Source: Nitrospinaceae bacterium | GTDB taxonomy: Bacteria > UBA8248 | Direction: 5' to 3' | Length of the DNA: 64,000 bases | Assembly (NCBI GenBank): GCA_018669005.1 | Contig: JABJAL010000022.1 | Coordinates: forward strand, 39,004 to 103,003 | Shown: piece after piece, positions 44,375 to 53,702 of the stretch | Layout of the letters: every line of letters starts with the position of its first letter | Position numbering within the stretch: position 1 is the stretch's first letter | Translations under genes and position numbers: made by a program | The notes under the pieces: model-generated | Databases searched by the model: none | The model's input: only the letters and a program-made list of their open reading frames with translations | What the model was told of the DNA's origin: nothing

Positions 44375-45343
44375 GTGGCTAAAAAGCCGAAGCCGCTTTC
44401 GAAAAAGCGCCTTCATGAGATGTACCGCGACATGCTTCGCATTCGCCGCTTCGAGGAGAAGGCGGATGAGTTGTTCATGGCGGGTCTGGTGAAGGGGGCT
44501 GTCCATGTGAGTATCGGCCAGGAGGCCTGCTCTGTGGGCGCATGCAGTGTCTTGAACAAGGACGACGCGATACTGACCACCCATCGTGGCCACGGGCATT
44601 CGATCGCCAAGGGAACCAGGCTCAATGAGATGATGGCTGAGCTTCTTGGCCGCTCGACGGGCCTTTGTCGTGCCAAGGGTGGCTCGATGCACATCGCCGA
44701 TGTCTCGATGGGCCATTACGGGGCGCACTCCATTGTGGGGGCGAACATGCCCATGGCCGCCGGAATTGGGCTTGCCTATCAGCTGGAGAAAAAAAAGCAG
44801 GTTGCCGTTGTGTTCTTCGGTGACGGGGCCTCCAATCAGGGAAGTTTCCATGAATCGATGAACCTTTGTGCAATTTGGAAGCTGCCCGTTGTATTTTTCT
44901 GTGAGAACAACGGATACGCTGTAAGCTTCGGCGCCGGTCGCTCAACAGCGGTCGAGGATATTTCTACTCGCGCCCAGGGCTACAATGCTCCTGGCGTCAC
45001 GGTGGACGGCATGGATGTCGTCGCGATTCAAGAGGCGACGAGGGAAGCCGTTGAGCGTGCACGTGAGGGGGGCGGCCCCTCTCTTATCGAGGCTAAAACC
45101 TACCGATTTTTTGGACACTCCAGAGGCGACCCCCATTTTGGCCCCTACCGGTCAGAAGCTGAGGTGAAAAAATGGAGAAAGCGCGATCCGCTAATTTTGG
45201 CGGAAAAGCTTCTGAAAATGACGAAAGCTGAGAAGGACGCTCATAGAGGGAATGTGGATGCCGAGATGGAAGAGGCAACCCGGTTCGCCGAAAATTCACC
45301 GATGGCCACCCTCGAGTCGGCCCTCGAAGACGTCTACGCTTGA
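44375..45343 (+). CDS. 2-oxoacid (pyruvate/acetoin) dehydrogenase E1 component, alpha subunit
   Basis: Protein of 322 residues. ThDP-binding motif GDGASNQGSFHESMN ending in ENNGYAV is intact, plus HRGHGHSIAKG and the phosphorylation-loop-like region TYRFFGHSRGDP. It would decarboxylate a 2-oxoacid with its beta partner, encoded next (21 bp apart). Sequence style matches pyruvate or acetoin dehydrogenase alpha subunits; the substrate is uncertain. GTG 44375 is preceded by GGGAGGAAG; the in-frame ATG 44330 has no such site. Confidence 0.92.
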   Translation: MAKKPKPLSKKRLHEMYRDMLRIRRFEEKADELFMAGLVKGAVHVSIGQEACSVGACSVLNKDDAILTTHRGHGHSIAKGTRLNEMMAELLGRSTGLCRAKGGSMHIADVSMGHYGAHSIVGANMPMAAGIGLAYQLEKKKQVAVVFFGDGASNQGSFHESMNLCAIWKLPVVFFCENNGYAVSFGAGRSTAVEDISTRAQGYNAPGVTVDGMDVVAIQEATREAVERAREGGGPSLIEAKTYRFFGHSRGDPHFGPYRSEAEVKKWRKRDPLILAEKLLKMTKAEKDAHRGNVDAEMEEATRFAENSPMATLESALEDVYA

Positions 45344-45363
45344 GCGCGGGGGGAGAAAAAGCT

Positions 45364-46344
45364 ATGCGAGAAATAACATATGTGGACGCGCTGAACGAGG
45401 CGCTTCACGAGGAGATGCAGCACGATAAGAAAGTGATTGTTCTTGGCGAGGATGTCGAACTCGCTTATGTTTTTGGTGCTACCAAGGGGCTTAAAGATAA
45501 GTTTGGGGGCGACCGTGTTCGCGACACTCCAATTAGTGAGCTCGGCTTTGTTGGCGCTGCCGTAGGTGCGGCGATGGTGGGTTATCGGCCCGTGGTCGAG
45601 ATCATGTTTATGGATTTTATCATGCTGGCCATGGATCCACTGGTGAATCAGGCGGCCAAGCTACGCTACATGCTGGGTGGTCAGTTGAGCATCCCCCTTG
45701 TCGTGAGAACGCCGGGCGGAGGCGGGGTGCAGTACGGCCCGACGCACAGTCAGGTGCTTGAGGCCTGGTTCATGCAGGTGCCCGGTCTGAAAGTGGCCTG
45801 CCCCAGTGATCCGGCTGACGCCAAGGGCCTGCTCAAGGCGGCCATACGGGATGAGAATCCGGTTTTCTTCTGCGAGCACAAGATGCTTTACAAAAGAAAG
45901 GGTCCTGTGCCGGACGGTGAGCATATCGTTCCCTTTGGCGTGGCGGCCGTGAAGCGCGAGGGGACTGACATTACTCTCATCGGTGTTGGCTACCAGGTGC
46001 AAATTTGCCTTGAGGCGGCCGAGTTGCTAGCTGCCGAGGGTATCAGTGCCGAGGTAGTGGACCCCCGGACGGTGGCGCCTCTCGACACAGCGACGCTTGC
46101 CGAATCTGTCCGCAAGACGAATCGCTGTGTGGTCGTCGAGGAGGGGCATTTGAGGAGTGGTGTTGGCGCAGAAATTTCTGCCGTCCTCCAGGAAGAGGCT
46201 TTCGATTATCTCGATGCCCCGGTTGGCCGGGTCGCTGCGCTGAATGCTCCGATTCCGTTCGAGCCTGCACTGGAGGATTATGTTCTGCCCAATGCGGGCA
46301 ATGTTGTTGAGGCTGCAAAGAAAGCCCTCGGCGTCATCGCCTAA
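45364..46344 (+). CDS. 2-oxoacid (pyruvate/acetoin) dehydrogenase E1 component, beta subunit
   Basis: Protein of 326 residues. YVDALNEALHEEMQHDKKV, VLGEDVELAYVFGATKGL, RVRDTPISELGFVGAAVGAA and VVRTPGGGGVQYGPTHSQ are conserved segments of the beta subunit, which supplies the Pyr domain of the ThDP site, with its Glu in ISELGF. The C-terminal domain has VVEEGHLRSGVGAEISA. It follows the alpha gene and ends before a strong terminator, so the transcript holds alpha and beta only: no E2 or E3 genes are adjacent. ATG 45364 follows GGGGGGAGAAAAAGCT; TTG 45340 is an alternative. Confidence 0.93.
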   Translation: MREITYVDALNEALHEEMQHDKKVIVLGEDVELAYVFGATKGLKDKFGGDRVRDTPISELGFVGAAVGAAMVGYRPVVEIMFMDFIMLAMDPLVNQAAKLRYMLGGQLSIPLVVRTPGGGGVQYGPTHSQVLEAWFMQVPGLKVACPSDPADAKGLLKAAIRDENPVFFCEHKMLYKRKGPVPDGEHIVPFGVAAVKREGTDITLIGVGYQVQICLEAAELLAAEGISAEVVDPRTVAPLDTATLAESVRKTNRCVVVEEGHLRSGVGAEISAVLQEEAFDYLDAPVGRVAALNAPIPFEPALEDYVLPNAGNVVEAAKKALGVIA

Positions 46345-46364
46345 GTTGCATCAGGTATTATCGA

Positions 46365-46395
46365 GGGCGGGGCTTCGGCTTCGCCCTTTTTTTTT
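46365..46395 (+). terminator. Intrinsic terminator after the E1 beta gene
   Basis: GGGCGGGGC pairs with GCTTCGCCC (two G-T) around a TTCG loop, then nine T residues. Confidence 0.9.
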
Positions 46396-46423
46396 AAGGT
46401 TTTTTATTGGGAGGTAGGAAGGT

Positions 46424-46867
46424 ATGGGACTGGTCGAGATAAATCATACGAGTTTCACGGTGGCCGATGTGGACGCCGCCGCCAAGTGGTATTGCGATGT
46501 GTTGGGTTTTGAGGTGATGAGCGACATGCACCGTCCGGCAGATTATTGTGAGGCTGTAACGGGGATTCCGGGGGCGGCGCTTCATATCATCTATGTGAAG
46601 GGCGGAGGCTACCCCATCGAATTGATTGAATACACGGCCGCCAAGGGTGTGAAGATCGATACCGCGACCAATAACATTGGCAGTGCCCACGTCGCTTATA
46701 ACGTTGAAAATCTCCATGAAATGCACAAGGACCTGATTCGAAAGGGAGTCAAGGTGCTCTCCGAGCCGATTCCTATAACGCAAGGTGCAAACAAGGGAGG
46801 CTTTGTCATCTATCTTGAGGACCCGGACGGTAACACGTTCGAATTTATCGAGAGGCCAAAGGGATAG
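46424..46867 (+). CDS. VOC-family (glyoxalase/bleomycin-resistance-like) protein
   Basis: Protein of 147 residues. INHTSFTVADVDAAAKWYCDVLGFEV is the typical first module, ALHIIYVKGGGYPIELIEYT carries the metal Glu, HVAYNVENLHEMHKDLIRKG is the second module and IYLEDPDGNTFEFIERP ends with the last Glu. It is likely a lyase, dioxygenase or epimerase, with the reaction unknown. GGGAGGTAGGAAGGT precedes the ATG. Its closeness to the E1 pair is separated by a terminator, so it may be independently transcribed. Confidence 0.88.
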   Translation: MGLVEINHTSFTVADVDAAAKWYCDVLGFEVMSDMHRPADYCEAVTGIPGAALHIIYVKGGGYPIELIEYTAAKGVKIDTATNNIGSAHVAYNVENLHEMHKDLIRKGVKVLSEPIPITQGANKGGFVIYLEDPDGNTFEFIERPKG

Positions 46868-46880
46868 AGAACACGCCTGT

Positions 46881-46927
46881 GATATATCAAAAAAAGCCCT
46901 TCCAGAGATTCAGGAGGTTTTTTTTGT
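46881..46927. terminator. Possible bidirectional terminator between convergent genes
   Basis: A short imperfect stem (CTTCC against GGAGG) is flanked by a seven-A run on the left and a T run on the right, giving T tracts on either strand. The stem is weak, so the call is tentative. Confidence 0.35.
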
Positions 46928-46942
46928 GTTGATAATTTCGGG

Positions 46943-47650
46943 CTAGACCGAGATCTCCTCGCCGGGCTTCATGACGATTACTTCAGTCTCGGGGCATCTT
47001 CTAGCGACCTCGGAGACGAAATCCTCGGGTTTGCCGGGAAGAGCCGGCAGGCTCGAGTGATGGATGGGAACAACTCGTTTGGCACCGAGAAATTCGACGG
47101 CGATGGCGGCGTGCTCTGGCCCCATGGTGGCGCGGTCGCCGATGGGAAGAAAGCATAAATCGGGTTCATAGAGTTCGCCGATGAGCTTCATATCGCCGAA
47201 CAGGCATGTGTCGCCCGCGTGGTAGATTCGCTTGCCGTCCTCAAAAGTGAGTATGAGGCCGCAGGGCTCGCCCGCATATTCGCCGTTTGGGCCATAGCTT
47301 GAGCCGTGAAAAGCGTTGGTGAGGGAGAGTTTGACGCCTTCAAATTTCGATGTGCGTCCCTTTCCCATCGGGCGGGCGAAGTCGCCGATGTCGTGATGGC
47401 GCCCCAGGGTGCGGATCAGGTCCATATGCCCGGCAATAGGGCAAGGATTAGTGTCGAATACCGGGAAGACGTCACTTGTGTGGTCCCAATGGCCATGGGT
47501 GAGACAAATGAGGTCGACCTTGCGAGGTGTTTTCAGTTCGGCGGGGCAAACGGGGTTTTTCTCTAGCCAGGGGTCGATATAGATTCGCAGACCTCCGCCA
47601 GTTTCTACGTAAAAAGTAGATTGTCCATGATAAGTTAGGGTAGCGCCCAT
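46943..47650 (-). CDS. UPF0173 metal-dependent hydrolase (metallo-beta-lactamase fold)
   Basis: Protein of 235 residues. The metal motif H-x-H-x-D-H reads CLTHGHWDHTSD, with IAGHMDL, TNAFHGSSYG, YHAGDTCLFGDMKL and VVPIHHSS supplying further ligands; all are canonical for UPF0173. Members share the fold of RNase Z and lactonases, and their substrate is not established. It is single and divergent from the RND operon. Confidence 0.92.
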   Translation of the reverse strand: MGATLTYHGQSTFYVETGGGLRIYIDPWLEKNPVCPAELKTPRKVDLICLTHGHWDHTSDVFPVFDTNPCPIAGHMDLIRTLGRHHDIGDFARPMGKGRTSKFEGVKLSLTNAFHGSSYGPNGEYAGEPCGLILTFEDGKRIYHAGDTCLFGDMKLIGELYEPDLCFLPIGDRATMGPEHAAIAVEFLGAKRVVPIHHSSLPALPGKPEDFVSEVARRCPETEVIVMKPGEEISV

Positions 47651-47876
47651 TTTTGATCTCCAAGAGTAAGAAATGAGATTCTCAATAAGAAGGTTATTGG
47701 CTCATTGAATATTTTCGATATCAATAAAAGCAATTTAGTGGAACCTACGCAGTCTAACTAGAGGGTGTCAATTCACTTTTGGCGGTGGTGACGGGCAGGG
47801 TAGCGAAAAATGCCTTATGATATCTGGGAAGTTGGATTGGTCGCCAAATGAACCATCTGGGAGACTTTCCCGAGTC

Positions 47877-49220
47877 ATGAAGTCACGTCAGAATAAAATT
47901 CTAGTGAGTGCTGCGGTTGTCCTCATCCTGGGGATTGCTTTGACCGTTTTTCTCGTGCGCAACCCGCGCGAGGCGGTAACGGTGGAACCTGTTAAAAGAG
48001 GGCGCCTCGTTCGAACGCTTCGCCTCAAAAAACAGAAGAAAACATTTCTGATCAATGCCTTTGGTTCGGTTCGACCTCGTAATGAGATTAAAGTCGTGGC
48101 CGAGGTTTCGGGAAGGGTGATCCGGCGCTCGGATGGCTTCCGGGATGGTGGTTTTATCAAGAAGGGCGACACACTTTTTAAAATTGATCCGGTGGATTAC
48201 AAGCTTGCCGTCGCGCAGCGCGAGGCAGAAATTGCACAACTAACGGCCGACATTTCAAAGCTTCTCCAGGAGGAGAATAACTATAGGGCCGACCTTGCCA
48301 TTGCCCAGCGCTATCTCGATGTCGTTCAAAATGAACTCAAACGCAATCAACGGCTCAGAAAACAAAAGGTCGTATCGCCCGGCAAGCTGGACATATCTCT
48401 TCAAGCCGTCCTTCGGCAGGAGGGCGAGGTCCAGCGCATCAATAATCTTATCTCGTTGGTGGCCCCGAATCTCGCTCAGAAAAAAGCGGCGCTCGACGTT
48501 ACACGCGCAAGGCTCGAGGAGGCGCGGCTGAATTTAATTCGAACCCGCATTATCGCTCCCTTCGACGCTCGTGTTCGTAACTCGAATCTGGCGGTCGGCG
48601 ACTACATCAGGGAAGGAAACACGGTTGGCACGATTTACGACGCCTCTGTGCTCGAGGTGCCGGTTTCGCTTCCCGTCGAGGATGCGAGGTGGGCTTTCCG
48701 GCGGATAGAGGGTCAACAGTTTCCCCGGACCCAGGACGAGTTGCAGCAGTATTTCTCAAGCGCAAAGATAACCTGGAGCCGCTTTGGCGAAACTTTTGAG
48801 TGGCAAGGGCGGGTTACGCTCGTTGGTGCGGGGCTCGATGAGGCTACGCGGGCCGTCACTATGGTTATCGAGGTGCCAGAGCCCTTTAAAAGCTGGAAGC
48901 CGGGAAAGCATCCTCCCCTGACAGTGGGAATGTTCGTCAAGGTGGGGATCGTGGGCATTACCTTACAGGATGTCTATGTTATTCCGCGCTCGGCTCTCAG
49001 GCCGGGCGACCAGATATATCTCTATCGTGGCGGTGTGCTCGATATGCTCTCAGTCAAGGTTATTCGAAAAGGTCATGGCGAGGTTGTGTTCGAGAACGGT
49101 GTGGAAGAGGGCGATAGCCTGATCCTATCGGTTATTCCGGCGGCGGTTCAAGGGATGAAGCTCAGAGCCCTTGAGGAGGGACCGCGGCAGGCGAGCCGAG
49201 CCGGAAAAGATTCGCCGTGA
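47877..49220 (+). CDS. RND efflux periplasmic adaptor (membrane fusion protein)
   Basis: Protein of 447 residues with an N-terminal signal-anchor (about 8-26, ILVSAAVVLILGIALTVFLV). The lipoyl/biotin-like halves (VVAEVSGRVIRRSDGF and IIAPFDARVRNSN) flank a long helical hairpin (about 110-215). Beta-barrel and membrane-proximal domains follow, with YVIPRSALRPGDQIYL. It links the inner membrane pump to an outer membrane channel that is not encoded nearby. ATG 47877 gives a clean anchor; ATG 47817 would add a 20-residue non-hydrophobic extension. Its TGA overlaps the pump start. Confidence 0.9.
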   Translation: MKSRQNKILVSAAVVLILGIALTVFLVRNPREAVTVEPVKRGRLVRTLRLKKQKKTFLINAFGSVRPRNEIKVVAEVSGRVIRRSDGFRDGGFIKKGDTLFKIDPVDYKLAVAQREAEIAQLTADISKLLQEENNYRADLAIAQRYLDVVQNELKRNQRLRKQKVVSPGKLDISLQAVLRQEGEVQRINNLISLVAPNLAQKKAALDVTRARLEEARLNLIRTRIIAPFDARVRNSNLAVGDYIREGNTVGTIYDASVLEVPVSLPVEDARWAFRRIEGQQFPRTQDELQQYFSSAKITWSRFGETFEWQGRVTLVGAGLDEATRAVTMVIEVPEPFKSWKPGKHPPLTVGMFVKVGIVGITLQDVYVIPRSALRPGDQIYLYRGGVLDMLSVKVIRKGHGEVVFENGVEEGDSLILSVIPAAVQGMKLRALEEGPRQASRAGKDSP

Positions 49221-52200
49221 AAAGAGTTATCGCCGCAACGGCGAATCACCGGGTATTTGCCAACCTGTTGATGGCCGTGCTCATTCTGTTCGGTGTGATT
49301 TCCCTGTTCCAAATAAAAAGTGAATTGATTCCATCGTTCTCTCTCGACCGGGTGCAGGTGCGCGTCGCCTGGGAGGGCGCCAGTCCTGAGGAGGTCGAGG
49401 AGGGCGCATGCATCAAGATCGAGGAGGCTATAACCGGTATCGAGGGCATACAGAAGATTACCTCAACGGCCATCGAGCATAGTTGTGCGGTTATCGCGGA
49501 ACTCGAATCATGGGTTGATGATCCACGAATTGTACTTGATGAGATTAAAAACGCGGTTGATCGCATCGACACCTTCCCGGACGACGTTGAGAGGCCGGTA
49601 ATATCCGAGATTAAGCGAATCGATCAGGTTCTCAACGTGGCGCTTTACGGTGATGTGTCGGACATTGCTCTGAAGCGGATTGCCGAGGAGGTCAAGGACG
49701 AACTCATAGCCATCGATGGTATTTCGCAAGTGGCGATCAACGGTCTCAAGAACTGGGAGATCGCTATAGAGGTGTCCGAGGCCATGCTCCGCCGCCATGG
49801 GCTGACTTTCGAAAAACTGGCCGGCATTATTCGGGAAAATGTGCTTGATTTGACCGGTGGTGATATTCGCTCTACCGATCAGCGAATTCGTATTCGTACG
49901 TTGGGGAAAAGATATACGGGCGTTGAATTTGAAAACCTCGAAATCCTTGCCCGGAAGGACGGCAGTATTCTACGGTTGCGCGATATTGCCAATGTGGTGG
50001 ATGGATTTGAGGATACCGACAAATCAGGTCGTTTCAACGGCAAAAAAGCCTCTCTCATCGTCATTAACAAGACAGAGGATGAGGACTCGCTTAAAATTGC
50101 CTCAAAGGTGAGGGCCTACGTAGCTGAAAAACAAAAAAACCTTCCCAAAGGAATTTTTCTCACCCCCTGGGCGGACGGCTCGCGCCTGATTGAAGATCGC
50201 CTTGATTTGCTACTTCGGAACGGACGAATCGGCCTTGTTCTGGTCTTTTTGTCACTGTGGTTATTTTTGAGTGTACGACTATCGTTCTGGGTGGCAGTAG
50301 GCATTCCAGTTTCCTTGATGGCAGCGCTCGGTTTTGTGACTTTTTCGGGCGGCTCGATGAACATGATTACAATGTTCGCTTTCATTATGGTGCTCGGTAT
50401 TCTTGTGGATGACGCGATTGTCGTCGCGGAGAATATCTACTCTCGGATGCAGCGGGGCGAGGAATCTTTTAAGGCCGCGATTGAAGGCGCCGCCGAGGTG
50501 GCTTGGCCAGTCGTGGCTACGGTGACAACCACCATTGTCGCCTTCATGCCGCTGTTCTGGGTGGAGGGAATGATGGGTAAATTCATGGCCATCATGCCGG
50601 TGGCCATTATCGCCGCGCTCATCGCCTCGCTGATCGAATCCCTGTTCATATTACCGACCCACCTGGCTCACTGGCTGAGACCGCCCAAGGAGGGAACGCT
50701 CGCCGGGCGAATGCGTGCCCGGATCGACGGTTTTGTAGAGTGGTGGGTCGAGAAGGTCTACTTGCCCGCCCTTAAATTTTGCCTTGAGGCCCGCTACCTG
50801 GTGATAGCGTCGGCGCTCTTGCTCTTTTTCGTGACCCTTGGCCTAACTGCAGGCGGCCACATCCGCTTTCTCTTTTTTCCGAGTATGGATTCGGATTTTA
50901 TCCAGGCGAAACTGGTTTTTCCGGCGGGAACCCCCATCGGTCAAACCACTCGTGCTGCCGAGAGAATTGAGAAAGCCATCCGTGCGGTCGAGGCTGATTT
51001 TCGCTCGAAAACGGGTGAGCCGATCGTCAAGAACGAATTCACTATTATGGGAGAGCAGATTGCCCGACCGAATGTAAGTGAGGCTGAGGGGACAAACGTC
51101 GCCCAGGTGTTCGTGGAACTGCTTCCCTCCGAGCGCAGGGGGATACCGAGTGATGACATCGTATCGAAGTGGCGCGAGCGAGTGGGCGCGATTCCAGATG
51201 CTTTGAGTCTCTCATTTGGCGGAACGCAGGTGCACCCCGGCGGGAAGGCGATTGAAGTCCGCTTCGCCGGGGCGAGCACGCCAGATCTTCGCCGAGCCTC
51301 GGAGGAGTTGAAAAATGAGTTGAGGAAATATCCGGGTGTTCGCGAAATAGAGGACGACTTCAGGCCCGGCAAGCTTGAACTGCGGGCGGAACTTACCTCC
51401 CGGGGGCGCGTGCTGGGCGTGTCGCTTAGAGACCTGGCCTTTCAGTTAAGGTCCCGTTTTTTTGGGCTTGAGGCGCTGCGCATCCAGCGGGGGCGCGATG
51501 ATGTGAAGGTGAAGGTGCGCTATCCGCCCGAGGAGCGACGTACGCTTGGTAATGTAGAGAGTGCTCGAATCAGAACGCCCTCGGGCGCGGAAATTCCATT
51601 TTATGAGGTGGCCGATGTTCGCTTCTCTCGGGGGCTTGCCGAGATAAAGCGCATCGACAGGAGACGCGTAATAACCGTCACCGCCGAGGTTGATGATGCC
51701 CGGGCGAACTCGGCTGAAATTCTTGCGAGCCTGAATAAAGCTTTTCTTCCGGATTTGCTTAAGCGTCTGCCTGGAATTCGTATGAGGTTCGAGGGACAGG
51801 CCGAGGAGAGACGAAAATCGGTCGGGAGTCTGATGCGGGGGTTCATGTTCGCGGGAGCGGTGATTTTCCTGATACTTGCGACGCTGTTCAGGAGCTATTT
51901 TCAACCCATTGTTGTGATGAGCGCGATACCTTTCGGGTTTGTCGGTGCTGTCTGGGGCCACGTTATCATGGGTTTTGATATTTCCATCATGAGCCTTATG
52001 GGAATTGTCGCTCTCTCGGGGGTGGTGGTTAACGACTCACTGGTTTTCCTCGATTTCGTGAACCGATTTGTAGGGCAAGGGATTAAAATTGAAGATGCCT
52101 TGATGCGCGCGGGCTCCTCGCGTATCCGACCTATTGTTCTGACGTCGCTGACGACTGTGGCGGGACTCGGCCCCATGCTATTAGAAAGGAGTTTTCAGGC

Positions 52201-52399
52201 GCAGTTCCTGATTCCGATGGCGGTAAGTCTCTGTTTTGGGCTTCTGTTTGCCACGGCCATTACGCTGATTCTTGTTCCTGTTTTCTCGCTTGTTGGGAAT
52301 GATGTTGCGCGACTCTGGCACCGGCTCTGGTCCGGGACCTGGCCCAGCCGTGAGGAGGCGGACGTACACCACCCGGAGTCAGGCTCAGTCCACATATAA
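49217..52399 (+). CDS. RND-superfamily efflux pump (AcrB/HAE1-like)
   Basis: Inner-membrane proton antiporter of 1060 residues with twelve membrane segments and two large periplasmic loops. VFANLLMAVLILFGVIS is segment 1. Proton-relay aspartates are in segment 4 (GILVDDAIVVAENIY), with the Lys/Arg partners expected in segment 10, where FGFVGAVWGHVIMG and GVVVNDSLVFLDFVNR lie. RFLFFPSMDSDFIQAKLVFP opens the second loop. It exports drugs, metabolites or lipids; the substrate is not readable. The GTG start overlaps the adaptor stop, so the pair is coupled. Confidence 0.93.
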   Translation: MKRVIAATANHRVFANLLMAVLILFGVISLFQIKSELIPSFSLDRVQVRVAWEGASPEEVEEGACIKIEEAITGIEGIQKITSTAIEHSCAVIAELESWVDDPRIVLDEIKNAVDRIDTFPDDVERPVISEIKRIDQVLNVALYGDVSDIALKRIAEEVKDELIAIDGISQVAINGLKNWEIAIEVSEAMLRRHGLTFEKLAGIIRENVLDLTGGDIRSTDQRIRIRTLGKRYTGVEFENLEILARKDGSILRLRDIANVVDGFEDTDKSGRFNGKKASLIVINKTEDEDSLKIASKVRAYVAEKQKNLPKGIFLTPWADGSRLIEDRLDLLLRNGRIGLVLVFLSLWLFLSVRLSFWVAVGIPVSLMAALGFVTFSGGSMNMITMFAFIMVLGILVDDAIVVAENIYSRMQRGEESFKAAIEGAAEVAWPVVATVTTTIVAFMPLFWVEGMMGKFMAIMPVAIIAALIASLIESLFILPTHLAHWLRPPKEGTLAGRMRARIDGFVEWWVEKVYLPALKFCLEARYLVIASALLLFFVTLGLTAGGHIRFLFFPSMDSDFIQAKLVFPAGTPIGQTTRAAERIEKAIRAVEADFRSKTGEPIVKNEFTIMGEQIARPNVSEAEGTNVAQVFVELLPSERRGIPSDDIVSKWRERVGAIPDALSLSFGGTQVHPGGKAIEVRFAGASTPDLRRASEELKNELRKYPGVREIEDDFRPGKLELRAELTSRGRVLGVSLRDLAFQLRSRFFGLEALRIQRGRDDVKVKVRYPPEERRTLGNVESARIRTPSGAEIPFYEVADVRFSRGLAEIKRIDRRRVITVTAEVDDARANSAEILASLNKAFLPDLLKRLPGIRMRFEGQAEERRKSVGSLMRGFMFAGAVIFLILATLFRSYFQPIVVMSAIPFGFVGAVWGHVIMGFDISIMSLMGIVALSGVVVNDSLVFLDFVNRFVGQGIKIEDALMRAGSSRIRPIVLTSLTTVAGLGPMLLERSFQAQFLIPMAVSLCFGLLFATAITLILVPVFSLVGNDVARLWHRLWSGTWPSREEADVHHPESGSVHI

Positions 52400-52580
52400 C
52401 CGCATTTTGGTCAGGCCATGGATTCCCATTACATCGCTTTTCTGTCAGGGTCGTCTGCCAAATTGACCTGATTTATCCGGACCCGGCTTGACCGGTGGGC
52501 GTTTGGACTTTGTAATGGGCAAAATACTGATCGTTTCAGCTTTTTTAGTCTTTTTATGAAGACAGGAGGAAGTTTGTTTC

Positions 52581-53681
52581 ATGCCGGAAAATGGTGAGGT
52601 TCGTTATGGTGAGGCGGTAAAAGATAATATGGAGGCGGTTGTGATGACCGCTCCTGAGACCTTGGAGATTAAGCAGGTTTCAGTTCCCGAGCCACTGGTG
52701 GGCGAGGTGCTCGTCAAGGTTGAGTGCACCACCATATGTGGCACGGACATAGAAATAATTAAGGGAACACACATTCCCCGCTGGCCTCCGCAGCTTCCCG
52801 CCATTCTTGGGCATGAATGGGCGGGCCGAATCGTGGCGATGGGCGCTCACACCGAGGGGTTCGGTTTCGAGATGGGAGACCATGTGGCCGGCACAAGCCA
52901 TGCGGGATGTGGCACCTGCAGAATGTGCCATATTGGCCGTTATAATCTTTGCTACAACTATGGGAAAACGATTACAGGGCATCGTCAGTACGGGCACGTT
53001 TCCCAGGGCTCCTACTCAGAGTATGTAACCAACAATCTCCGGGCGCTACATAAGATGCCAAAGGACATGTCGTTCGAGTATGGCTCGGCGGTCGATCCCG
53101 CAGCCTGCGGTCTTTGGACGGCTAAGCGGGCCGGGATTAACGCGGGCGATACCGTAATTGTTTTGGGCTCTGGGCCCATTGGGGTTTTTGCCTACGAATC
53201 TGCCCGGGCACTGGGTGCGGGCCGCATCATAGTGGTTGGCGGTGGCAAGCGGCTTGAGATTATTGGTGAGCAGGGTGCCGAGACGGTTAGCTACCGCGAG
53301 GGTAAAGTGGTCGAGCAAATCAAAGAGATGACAAACGGGATGATGGGGAACGTGGTTCTTGAGACAGCGGGCCAGAAGGAGAGTTTTCAGTGGGCCATCG
53401 ATTGTGCGGGCAAGGGCTCGCGGGTCGCGCTGACGGGAATTCCCGAGGAAATCCCCGATATTGCTTGGAAGCGCGTGGTGCTTGAGGAAATGGACATTTT
53501 CGGGGTCCGGGCGAATCCGAATTGTGGTGATGAGGTCATTGGCCTCATTCGGGGTGGCCAGATACGAATAGACCCCTATATTACGCACCGCTTCCCTCTT
53601 AAGCAGTATCAGGAGGCGCACGACATCTTTGTGGCGCGTCAGGATGGTGCTCTCTTGGTAAACCTTACGCCGGGTGCGTGA
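52581..53681 (+). CDS. Zinc-dependent alcohol dehydrogenase (medium-chain, threonine/sorbitol DH-like)
   Basis: Protein of 366 residues. The catalytic zinc motif is present as TTICGTDIEIIKG and LGHEWAGRIVAMG, with structural zinc cysteines in CGTCRMCHIGRYNLC. The Rossmann motif is VIVLGSGPIGVFAYESARALGAG. It oxidises or reduces a polyol or amino alcohol with NAD(P); the substrate is uncertain. GGAGG stands 12 bases before the ATG. It follows the RND gene by 180 bp and precedes queF by 21 bp. Confidence 0.9.
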   Translation: MPENGEVRYGEAVKDNMEAVVMTAPETLEIKQVSVPEPLVGEVLVKVECTTICGTDIEIIKGTHIPRWPPQLPAILGHEWAGRIVAMGAHTEGFGFEMGDHVAGTSHAGCGTCRMCHIGRYNLCYNYGKTITGHRQYGHVSQGSYSEYVTNNLRALHKMPKDMSFEYGSAVDPAACGLWTAKRAGINAGDTVIVLGSGPIGVFAYESARALGAGRIIVVGGGKRLEIIGEQGAETVSYREGKVVEQIKEMTNGMMGNVVLETAGQKESFQWAIDCAGKGSRVALTGIPEEIPDIAWKRVVLEEMDIFGVRANPNCGDEVIGLIRGGQIRIDPYITHRFPLKQYQEAHDIFVARQDGALLVNLTPGA

Positions 53682-53702
53682 GACGGATAGGCAAGTAAAT
53701 TC

